Assembly: GCA_964530165.1 (NCBI GenBank)
Contig: CAZGYE010000152.1
Location: 1-13,232 of the forward strand
Direction: 5' to 3'
DNA from: CAZGYE01 sp964530165
GTDB taxonomy: Bacteria; Planctomycetota; Planctomycetia; Planctomycetales; Planctomycetaceae
DNA length: 13,232 nt
Shown here: positions 7,579 to 13,232 of the stretch, piece by piece
Numbering within the stretch: position 1 is the stretch's first letter
Layout of the letters: every line of letters begins with the position of its first letter
Notes under the pieces: generated by a model
Told to the model about the DNA's origin: nothing
The model's input: the letters and a program-made list of their open reading frames with translations, nothing else
Database searches by the model: none
Made by a program: the position numbers and the translations under genes

Positions 7579-8289
7579 TCAGCCAAGCAGTCGCTCACTG
7601 ATCGCGACTGCTGCGAAACGGCCATCGTGGGAAAAGCTAAGTCCCCGGTCGAACGAACGACCACAGATGCTCCCACGAGGCTGCGAATACTTGTTTGGCG
7701 CTGAGAACACGACGGCACTCGGAGCACAATGGAAATGCCTCGCCAAATACCGTTTGGCCAAGACTCGGACAGCGATTGACTCGCGAGGCCAATGCAGAGA
7801 GCCCTCTTCAAGCTCGGCGGCGGAATACAGATCAGATTTCGCGGCCGCCAACGAGCTGATTTCTCCAACAATCGACGCATAGCGCACAGATTCCGAGACG
7901 ACGGCGGACACCAGCCGAGCGCTTTGGCTCACGTGAACCGGCCATGTCCATTTGGCACACCGTATCCGCGCGGTTCGATCGCAGTAGCTCAGGAGCGACG
8001 GGACAAACGTGCGGAGTATTCCCGCCTGTCGTAGCATCTTGAATGCGGCCTCTTTCGCGGCCCAAGCGCGCCAGAGATGCGATGGAGCCGAGTGAAGCAG
8101 GCTTTCCCGCCTGCCGGCAGGCTGGAAAGCCTGCCCCACATACTGCTCGTACTCGCCAAGTGAGAACACTCGGCGCCAATAGCTGTCCGGCTTGTGGTGT
8201 TCGACAGTTGCCAGGTCGACGACGTCGTTGCCAATGCACATTTCGCTGTCCATGCCGAATGGTCGACGGCCGCCCTCATCATGAAGCAT
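7579..8289 (-). CDS. 4'-phosphopantetheinyl transferase, carrying an in-frame repeat insert
   Basis: This enzyme moves the phosphopantetheine arm from coenzyme A to a carrier-protein serine. Evidence is the N-terminal CIGNDVVDL motif (Asp22 and Asp25), VFSLGEYEQ, the WAAKEAAFK motif (Trp76, Lys79, Glu80, Lys84) and a C-terminal LSFSHDGRFAAVAIS segment. At 236 residues with the longest start it is of usual size. Residues 51-66 (VGQAFQPAGRRESLLH) are encoded exactly by a 48-base palindromic element that lies between the conserved GEYEQ and WAAKEA motifs. The start is uncertain: 8289 overlaps the carrier-protein gene by 11 bases, while ATGs at 8253 and 8241 are closer to the conserved motif. It is the last gene of the operon and its likely target is the carrier protein encoded immediately upstream. 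Confidence 0.9.
   Translation of the reverse strand: MLHDEGGRRPFGMDSEMCIGNDVVDLATVEHHKPDSYWRRVFSLGEYEQYVGQAFQPAGRRESLLHSAPSHLWRAWAAKEAAFKMLRQAGILRTFVPSLLSYCDRTARIRCAKWTWPVHVSQSARLVSAVVSESVRYASIVGEISSLAAAKSDLYSAAELEEGSLHWPRESIAVRVLAKRYLARHFHCAPSAVVFSAPNKYSQPRGSICGRSFDRGLSFSHDGRFAAVAISERLLG
8092..8139. repeat. 48-base palindromic element inside the phosphopantetheinyl transferase gene (family 2)
   Basis: Two 24-base arms meet without a spacer. The right arm (8116-8139) is identical in all 24 positions to 12104-12127 in the intergenic array. The left arm (8092-8115) is its near-perfect inverted copy. The length is exactly 16 codons and the element sits in frame with the gene. An ideal copy of this palindrome has no stop codon in any of the six frames. 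Confidence 0.92.
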
Positions 8290-8539
8290 CTCGCCGCTGA
8301 ACGATGCTGACGGCGTCGCCCACTGTCTTCAACTCTGCCAACTGTTCGTCACTGATCGCCATGTCGAAAGAACCCTCGAAATCGAGGACGATGTCGATGA
8401 GCCGAGCGGAGTTGATGCGCAGGTCGCCCAGCAATGTCGACTCCTTGCTAATCTGTGACAGCGCGTCTTCGTCCGGCACATAGGGCGCAAGGATATCCAC
8501 AATTTGTTTGAACAGCACTTCAGCGTCAGGGGGAGCCAT
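8279..8539 (-). CDS. Acyl carrier protein
   Basis: An 86-residue acidic helical protein of carrier-protein size. The attachment site is in LGDLRINSARLIDIVLDFEG, with Ser44 the probable phosphopantetheine acceptor. The classical Asp before that serine (DSL) is Asn43 here. The downstream helix II residues (LIDIVLDFE) keep the usual hydrophobic/acidic pattern that partner enzymes recognise. It starts 3 bases after the stop of the ketosynthase gene and overlaps the start of the transferase that presumably activates it. It is therefore most likely a dedicated carrier for this operon rather than the housekeeping AcpP. Confidence 0.88.
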   Translation of the reverse strand: MAPPDAEVLFKQIVDILAPYVPDEDALSQISKESTLLGDLRINSARLIDIVLDFEGSFDMAISDEQLAELKTVGDAVSIVQRRDAS

Positions 8540-8542
8540 TGA

Positions 8543-9829
8543 TTATCCCTCCAGGGTCTTAAAAATGATGCAGTTGTTCACGTCGCCGAATCCGAAGGAC
8601 GCTTTGGCTGCCACTCGCAGGTCCATTTTTATCGAATTGCGAGCCACACTGTCAGCGAACATGTGAATATCAGGATGAAGGTCTTCGCAGTTCGCCGACC
8701 CGTGAACAAATCCCTTCGCAAGCTGAAGAACGGTTCCCACGCTCTCAATCGCACCCGATGCCGACATTGCATGACCGATCAGCGACTTCGTGGAGTTTAT
8801 TTTCGGAAGGTCTCGTGCGTCAAGTTGAAGCGCTTGTTGCCAATTCTGCATCTCGATGGGATCGATGCGTGTCCCCGTGAGATGGCCGTTGATGTAATCG
8901 ATGTCCGACGGATTAATCTTGGCGTCGTCTAAAGCGGCGCGGATACATGCTTGAGCGCTCCCGCTGTTCGGGGCCGTCATGGTTCCGCCATTTCGCAGTC
9001 CGCCGCAATTCGCGCCGTAACCAGCAATTTCCGCGTAGATTCTTACGCCCCGGTTCACGGCCGTCGTGAGTTCCTCCAAAACGAGGACAGCCGCACCACA
9101 GGCCGGCACGAAACCGGCCGCAGTGGCGCTCATCGGCCGGGAAGCCTTCTCGGGGGCGTCATTGAACTTGCGGCACAGCAGACGCATCGAGTCAAATCCG
9201 GCCCAGGTGAAAGGAGAGCTGCCTTCCGTCGCACCTGCGAGCATCCGTTTGGCACGGCCGGTGCGGATGCGATCAGCGGCCAAGATGATCGCTTCGGTGC
9301 CCGTGCAACACGCGTTGCTGTTGCTGAATACGTGATTCCCCAGCCCCAGCAATCCGGCAACCGTAGCGCTGATTCCGCTGTTCATGATCCGTTGAATGGT
9401 GGTCGTCCGCAGGCGTCGCACTCGTCCAGAAGTGACCATTGGATAAACATGGTCCGCGAACGTGTCCGCACCACCGACACATGTCCCGATGATTGCACCC
9501 GTATCGGTTAGCAGCCTGCTGTCTGCCGGCATCGATTCCGATGCGGCCATGAGGTCGGCGTCGCGGAATGCGTCGATCGCCGCAACGCCGGCAAACAGCA
9601 TGTTCTCATTCATGTCGCGAAGCTGAAGTTTAGTGAAGTAGTCGGCGGCGGCTTCCTTCACGCCTTGAGGAATACCGCCCACCTGACAGGCGAAACCGAG
9701 CGATTCGAGTGCGTCGATATGCCGCACACCACTGCGCATGGACCAGAGGGCTTCGCGGAATGCTTTCAGACCACAGGCGTTGGGGGCCAGCACCCCCATT
9801 CCGGTGATCACAACGCGGGGTGTATTCAT
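8543..9829 (-). CDS. Beta-ketoacyl-ACP synthase (FabB/FabF-type, KAS I/II)
   Basis: A 428-residue condensing enzyme that extends an acyl chain using malonyl-ACP. The Cys-His-His triad is complete: Cys174 in SNACCTGTEA, His316 in INGHLTGT and His353 in IGHAMSASGA, with the conserved Lys348 in NSTKS. The N-terminal RVVITGMGVLAPN and C-terminal SFGFGDVNNCIIF segments are standard for KAS enzymes. Differences from housekeeping FabF are the NACC active-site context and NGHLTGT in place of NAHGTST. This marks it as a divergent paralogue, probably with its own chain preference. It lies 38 bases after fabA and 3 bases before the carrier-protein gene. Confidence 0.92.
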   Translation of the reverse strand: MNTPRVVITGMGVLAPNACGLKAFREALWSMRSGVRHIDALESLGFACQVGGIPQGVKEAAADYFTKLQLRDMNENMLFAGVAAIDAFRDADLMAASESMPADSRLLTDTGAIIGTCVGGADTFADHVYPMVTSGRVRRLRTTTIQRIMNSGISATVAGLLGLGNHVFSNSNACCTGTEAIILAADRIRTGRAKRMLAGATEGSSPFTWAGFDSMRLLCRKFNDAPEKASRPMSATAAGFVPACGAAVLVLEELTTAVNRGVRIYAEIAGYGANCGGLRNGGTMTAPNSGSAQACIRAALDDAKINPSDIDYINGHLTGTRIDPIEMQNWQQALQLDARDLPKINSTKSLIGHAMSASGAIESVGTVLQLAKGFVHGSANCEDLHPDIHMFADSVARNSIKMDLRVAAKASFGFGDVNNCIIFKTLEG

Positions 9830-9867
9830 GTCAACAACCGTACTGACGCCATAGATGAGTCCGCTTC

Positions 9868-10461
9868 CTACGTATAGCTCCGTTTGCCTCCGCAGGCAAA
9901 GCGGGAGTCGGGATTTGGGTAATCACTGTAGCGGATCTCGGGAAAGACGCCCGCTTTGAGATGGCGGACGGAGTAGATGTGCTGCCCGTCTATGAGAACC
10001 CGTCCGGAACCGATCGCCACACCAGAGCCTCCCTCCAGCGCGGAGTATCGGTGCACCTGCAATTCATAGCTGATCTGCTTGTCGTACGGTCGAATCTGTC
10101 CGGCAAACTCGACCTCTTTGCAGCCGAGCGCTCTGCCCGAGCCAACGGCTCCCAACAACGAGCAGTAGAGACCGAGAAGCTGCCACAATGCATCCACGCC
10201 AAGACATCCCGGCTGAACCGGATCACCGACAAAATGGCATTGAAAGTACCACGCGTCGGGACTGATATCTTGCTGGGCGACAATCTGGCCGTCGCGCGTC
10301 GCTCTCGTGATGCTCGTGATGCGATCGAACATCAGAAAAGGCGGAGAGGGAAGCACTGCGAGCCCCGCTTCCGGCGGATCGTCGACGAGGTTGCCTTTAG
10401 CGATCCCCAGCAATTCCGTCTTGCTGAAGCTGCTCTTGTTTTTGAACTCTTCGTATCGCAT
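9868..10461 (-). CDS. fabA: FabA-type 3-hydroxyacyl-ACP dehydratase/isomerase
   Basis: A 197-residue FabA-type enzyme. In known members it dehydrates 3-hydroxyacyl-ACP and can shift the double bond from trans-2 to cis-3, the branch point of anaerobic unsaturated fatty acid synthesis. The signature QCHFVGDPVQPGCLGVDALW contains catalytic His76 and Asp90, 14 residues apart as in E. coli FabA (His70/Asp84). The preceding PFLMFDRI is also typical. E. coli FabA has 172 residues and ends soon after LKVGLF. Here the matching LKAGVF is followed by about 25 extra residues ending FACGGKRSYT, encoded across a hairpin, so the tail may derive from a repeat element. The gene starts 5 bases after the SDR stop. 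Isomerase activity, as opposed to dehydratase activity alone, is inferred from family membership. Confidence 0.92.
   Translation of the reverse strand: MRYEEFKNKSSFSKTELLGIAKGNLVDDPPEAGLAVLPSPPFLMFDRITSITRATRDGQIVAQQDISPDAWYFQCHFVGDPVQPGCLGVDALWQLLGLYCSLLGAVGSGRALGCKEVEFAGQIRPYDKQISYELQVHRYSALEGGSGVAIGSGRVLIDGQHIYSVRHLKAGVFPEIRYSDYPNPDSRFACGGKRSYT
9878..9907. repeat. Hairpin overlapping the 3' end of fabA
   Basis: TTTGCCT-CCGC-AGGCAAA (9883-9900) is a perfect 7-base stem with a 4-base loop, extended with one bulge by CTCCG and CGGGAG on either side. It encodes FACGGK near the end of the FabA protein. It may be a degenerate member of another dispersed palindromic family. Confidence 0.55.
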
Positions 10462-10466
10462 AGCGA

Positions 10467-11282
10467 CTAAACCACTACAAACTCTCCACCATCAGCTCGC
10501 AATGTGGCTCCATTGATCCAGGCCGCTTCATCCATGCACAGAAGAGCCACGACGTTTGCAACGTCTTCGGGACGGGTGAGGCGCTCAAAAGGATTGCGCC
10601 CTCGGGCCCGGGACATCATGTCTTTCGCACTCGGAATGAACCTCAGCGCCGGCGTGTCCGTCACGCCCGGCTGAAGCAGGTTGCACCTGATCCCGAACGG
10701 GGCGAATTCGGCTGCAATCGATCGAACGACCGCCTCAAGTGTTGCTTTTGCAGCGGACACAGGACCGTAGCCCGGCCAAACCCGGACACTCCCCTCAGAG
10801 GTAAACGCCATCACGCGTGCATCATCGGCAAAAAGTCCGCGCTCGCAGACATCCTGCACCCAAGAAAGCAAATTGAACCCCATCGCCTGGACGGTAGCGG
10901 CAAGGTCTTCTTCGGTTGCCAGGCTCTGGGGCGCATCGCCAGTTGTCGCGGATTGAGACGGAGCAAATCGTTTGAGTCGACCAGCGGCGATCGAGTGCAG
11001 GAGAACACGGACTCGCCCGTTGCCAATCGTACTCTCCAACTGCGTCAGCACTTCTGTGCGGCCACTTTCAGTCAGAGCATCAAGATTGAGCGCATGGAAC
11101 GCGACGTCAGTTTTACTCAGGGCGTCGAAGTGCTCCTTCACCTTCAACATGGCGCCGCGCGTGTCTCGATGGACGAGGAAGATATTCATACCCCAATCAG
11201 CGAGCTTCTTAGCGCTGGCGAGTCCAAACCCGCTGGAGCCGCCAAGTATCAAAGCCCAAAAGTCTTTTCCGTGAAACGGCAT
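10467..11282 (-). CDS. SDR-family enoyl-ACP reductase (FabI/FabL-like)
   Basis: A 271-residue short-chain dehydrogenase. It has the nucleotide-binding GGSSGFG loop (14-20), a FabI-like LLHSIAAG segment (94-101), and Tyr172 and Lys179 in YGPVSAAK. The Tyr-x6-Lys spacing is that of enoyl-ACP reductases, not the Tyr-x3-Lys of ketoreductases such as FabG. The C-terminal region (TPALRFIPSAKDMMSRAR, then NPFERL) resembles FabL of Bacillus. The position of the first active-site tyrosine of FabI (E. coli Tyr146) appears to be Ser162 here, so it is divergent. It is the first gene of the lipid operon and would perform the final reduction of each cycle. An unusual ketoreductase remains possible. Confidence 0.82.
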   Translation of the reverse strand: MPFHGKDFWALILGGSSGFGLASAKKLADWGMNIFLVHRDTRGAMLKVKEHFDALSKTDVAFHALNLDALTESGRTEVLTQLESTIGNGRVRVLLHSIAAGRLKRFAPSQSATTGDAPQSLATEEDLAATVQAMGFNLLSWVQDVCERGLFADDARVMAFTSEGSVRVWPGYGPVSAAKATLEAVVRSIAAEFAPFGIRCNLLQPGVTDTPALRFIPSAKDMMSRARGRNPFERLTRPEDVANVVALLCMDEAAWINGATLRADGGEFVVV

Positions 11283-11371
11283 CTGTTTTACGTGAATGCG
11301 TGCCTCAAAGATGCGGATGAGAACCGACCCACCATTCGATTGCCGTCGCGCGCTACTAACAGATGACGTGC

Positions 11372-11400
11372 ATGGTACTCTGTCGTCCGCCTGATGTCCA
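11372..11400 (-). promoter_or_regulatory. Candidate promoter of the lipid operon
   Basis: On the minus strand TGGACA (5 of 6 to the -35 consensus) is followed after 17 bases by TACCAT (4 of 6 to the -10 consensus). It lies in the 136-base gap between the HIT gene and the SDR gene, about 90 bases before the SDR start, so the lipid operon may be transcribed independently of the HIT gene. Found by eye only. Confidence 0.35.
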
Positions 11401-11418
11401 CCAGTTGGGCGCCTGAGT

Positions 11419-11925
11419 TCATTCAGCGTCCAACCGCGAGATTTCTGACTGCAGCAGTTCGTAGAGGGCGTCGAGCGACTGTGGAATGACCTTCACGTCG
11501 CCCAGGACCGGCATGAAATTTGTGTCTCCGTTCCAGCGGGGAACCAAATGCCAGTGAACGTGTCCCGGCAACCCAGCCCCGGCCACGTGACCCAAATTCA
11601 CTCCGATGTTGAAGCCCTCGGCCTTGAGGACCTCACGCATCACACGAGTCATCCGCTGTAAGTGTTGCATGCAATCGAGCAGTTCATCGTTGTTGAGGTC
11701 CTCAAGCGCCGCTTTGTGTTCCAACGGAGCCACCAGTAGATGACCGTTGTTGTACGGGAACCGATTCAAGATGGTCAACGCGTGCTCACCCCGCAGAAGG
11801 ACGAGATCCTGGACATCGTCGTTGCCGTCGCGGTATCGGCAGAGAAAACAACCTTCCGATTCCTGCTCCTTTGCGGTGGCGATGTAAGACAGCCGCCAAG
11901 GCGCCCACAGTCGTTCGTGTGACAC
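11419..11925 (-). CDS. HIT-family nucleotide hydrolase/phosphorylase
   Basis: A 168-residue histidine-triad protein, in the group that cleaves dinucleoside polyphosphates such as Ap4A or related nucleotidyl substrates. The triad is HVHWHLVPRW near residues 121-130, with the central histidine of the triad as catalytic nucleophile. The N-terminal LWAPWRLSYI and the CFLC pair (a possible zinc site) are typical of the Fhit-like/HIT subgroup found in many bacteria. The start codon is GTG, since no better ATG precedes the LWAPWR motif in frame. It is preceded on the same strand by a repeat-bearing gap and followed by the lipid operon. No functional link with either neighbour is evident. Confidence 0.9.
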   Translation of the reverse strand: MSHERLWAPWRLSYIATAKEQESEGCFLCRYRDGNDDVQDLVLLRGEHALTILNRFPYNNGHLLVAPLEHKAALEDLNNDELLDCMQHLQRMTRVMREVLKAEGFNIGVNLGHVAGAGLPGHVHWHLVPRWNGDTNFMPVLGDVKVIPQSLDALYELLQSEISRLDAE

Positions 11926-12385
11926 GTGTCGTCTACCCCCGAGGTTCTTTGCGATGACATATCAGGTGCAATGCAGTGTGGGGCAGGCTTTCCAGCCTGC
12001 CAATCGGCAATGGCAGGCTTCTTTCCAGCCTACCAATCGGCAATGGCAGGCTTTCCAGCCTACCAATCGGCAATGGCAGGCTTTCCAGCCTACCAATCGC
12101 AATGGCAGGCTGGAAAGCCTGCCCCACAACACCGATGATTGCCGCGTCCCGGCTTCTTTTACTTCGGTGCACCGATCGTATTCTAGTCGATCTCCCGGCC
12201 ACCCGCACGCCGGCAAGCGTCCCGCGCGAGACCGCCTTCAATTTGCCGAGACCGTGCATCGTCATGGCGCCGGAAACACCGAGCAGGCTCACGTCTTCGC
12301 GGCCGGCGATCTCCCGCATTTCGTTCCAGTACTGCTTCCGGCAGCAGCGTCCCGTATCTCTGCGGGAAACGTCGTGTGCGGCGGA
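11926..12385. other. Repeat-bearing intergenic region upstream of the HIT gene
   Basis: A 460-base gap. Bases 11978-12127 are the palindromic repeat array. The remaining 12128-12385 contains no recognised gene. On the minus strand a frame stays open from 12319 to 11933, but half of it is the repeat array, so it is not called as a gene. TAGAAT on the minus strand (12180-12185) resembles a -10 box but has no -35 partner. Confidence 0.55.
11978..12127. repeat. Expanded palindromic repeat array (family 2)
   Basis: The ends are perfect 24-base inverted copies: 11978-12001 and 12104-12127. Between them are three direct repeats, each beginning AATCGGCAATGGCAGGCT and ending CCAGCCTACC, of 33, 30 and 30 bases (12002-12034, 12035-12064, 12065-12094), then a partial unit AATCGCAAT. 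The second and third units are identical, and the first differs only by three extra bases. The right end is identical to the right arm of the element inside the phosphopantetheinyl transferase gene. Confidence 0.95.
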
Positions 12386-13232
12386 TTACACTGATTCCTC
12401 CGGCACGACGAACGGTTCGCGGTAATTGCGAGTCAGCATTCGGTTCGCCTCTTCGTCGCCGACGAACGTCTCCGTCTTGGCGTCGACGGTGAGTTTGCGT
12501 CCGAACCGGCACTTCAGATCGGCCAGCTTCAAGCTGTTCTCCTTGGCCAGGTGCTCTTGCATGCTCTCGAAGGATTCGCTGGCCGCCTGATTGCCGCGGA
12601 ACAGGCCGGCCTTTTTGTCGAAGGACGCCTTCTCCCCCAGCCGGTACGAAATGTTGGCCAGGTGGCACAACGCGGCGGAGTAATGACCTTCGAGAATCTC
12701 CGCGTTGAGGTCATTTCGGTCGCGGCTGCGAACGGCGGCGATGAAGTTCTTGAACGGACCGCCGCCCGGACCGAGCGTGTACTCGACGCCTTTCAGCGGC
12801 TCGCCGGTCTTGCTTCCGTTCCGAAAGAACTTGCCGCCGGCAATTGTGCCCTCGTCAGTGACGAATGAGTTGCCGACCTTCCGGGGTGACTTGAGTCCGC
12901 GCACCTCAAAGATCAACTGCGATTCACCGTAGTCGAAGACCGCGATCTGAGTGTTGGCGGTTTGGCCCTGGTCCTTGTAGCCGAACCGACCTCCCAGACT
13001 GACGACGCTTTGGGGCAGCGTCCCTCTGGCAATCGACCAGCGGGCGATGTCCATCTCATGCACACCCTGGTTGCCGATGTCGCCATTCCCGGTGTCCCAG
13101 AACCAGTGCCAGTTGTAATGGACCAGGTTGCCGTGATACGGCTGCATCGGTGCCGGTCCGAGCCAGATGTTGAAGTCCAGCGCCTCCGGCGGTGTGGTGG
13201 GCTCTTTGAAGCCGATGCTGCGGCGTCGCTTG
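12386..13232 (-). CDS. Gfo/Idh/MocA-family oxidoreductase (5' end beyond window)
   Basis: The last 281 residues of an NAD(P)-dependent sugar or polyol dehydrogenase-like protein; the Rossmann N-terminal domain lies off the right edge. The visible part opens with a SIGF segment and FNIWLGPAP, continues with NWHWFWDTGNGDIGNQGVHE and MDIARW, the C-terminal-domain signature of the large planctomycete Gfo/Idh/MocA groups, and ends REPFVVPEESV. Many homologues in planctomycetes are exported by the Tat pathway, but the signal region is not visible here. The ATG at 13147 is internal, because conserved sequence continues upstream of it. The substrate is unknown. Confidence 0.92.
   Translation of the reverse strand, partial: KRRRSIGFKEPTTPPEALDFNIWLGPAPMQPYHGNLVHYNWHWFWDTGNGDIGNQGVHEMDIARWSIARGTLPQSVVSLGGRFGYKDQGQTANTQIAVFDYGESQLIFEVRGLKSPRKVGNSFVTDEGTIAGGKFFRNGSKTGEPLKGVEYTLGPGGGPFKNFIAAVRSRDRNDLNAEILEGHYSAALCHLANISYRLGEKASFDKKAGLFRGNQAASESFESMQEHLAKENSLKLADLKCRFGRKLTVDAKTETFVGDEEANRMLTRNYREPFVVPEESV

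Noticed and set aside
11978..12127. CRISPR array
   Set aside because: The 30-base units abut each other without unique spacers and are themselves palindromic; there are no cas genes.
11933..12319. Minus-strand 128-codon frame starting MREIAGREDV
   Set aside because: More than a third of it is the tandem repeat array, which is open in most frames, and the unique N-terminal part matches no family I recognise. The frame is also open upstream to the oxidoreductase stop, so the openness reflects GC-rich composition.
11954..12425. Long plus-strand frames with repeated WQAFQPTNR or GRLSSLPIGN peptides
   Set aside because: They are translations of the palindromic repeat array followed by antisense of the oxidoreductase gene; no start signal or protein-like sequence supports them.

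Overview
The window looks like chromosome from a planctomycete, probably Pirellulales-like. The reasons are moderately high GC, weak or absent Shine-Dalgarno sequences, a Gfo/Idh/MocA oxidoreductase of the kind abundant in that phylum, a lipid A gene (lpxB) showing an LPS-type outer membrane, and many dispersed GC-rich palindromic repeats with a GGCAGGC core. The phylum assignment is inference from these features. No tRNA, rRNA, CRISPR array, transposase or phage gene was seen.

Layout. Bases 1-3748 (minus strand) hold a tightly coupled three-gene operon read right to left: a MoxR AAA+ ATPase, a DUF58 protein and a TgpA-like membrane transglutaminase that runs off the left edge. Both junctions are 4-base ATGA overlaps. 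Across a 324-base divergent gap, lpxB (4073-5332) is read on the plus strand. It converges on a two-gene CoA-transferase unit (subunit A 6236-7246, subunit B 5455-6228, minus strand). From 11282 down to 7579 (minus strand) lies a compact lipid-assembly operon: enoyl-ACP-reductase-like SDR, FabA-type dehydratase, beta-ketoacyl-ACP synthase, acyl carrier protein and 4'-phosphopantetheinyl transferase. Upstream on the same strand are a HIT-family hydrolase with a GTG start and, after a 460-base repeat-bearing gap, the 3' part of a Gfo/Idh/MocA oxidoreductase that continues past the right edge.

How the genes work together. The five-gene operon can in principle condense, dehydrate/isomerise and reduce acyl chains on its own carrier protein and activate that carrier itself. 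It has no ketoreductase and no malonyl transferase, so it must borrow these from primary fatty-acid synthesis. LpxB makes the lipid A disaccharide, so two envelope/lipid functions lie near each other, but they are separate transcription units.

The most striking signal is a set of palindromic repeat elements that occur between genes and also inside genes. One element (60-base core) lies in frame inside lpxB, a second (exactly 48 bases, 16 codons) lies in frame inside the phosphopantetheinyl transferase gene, and a hairpin of another type forms the end of the fabA reading frame. Close relatives lie in intergenic DNA at 5339-5442 and 11978-12127. The latter has expanded into an array with perfect 24-base inverted ends and 30-33-base direct repeats inside. 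This resembles, by analogy only, the protein-coding palindromic elements known from Rickettsia.
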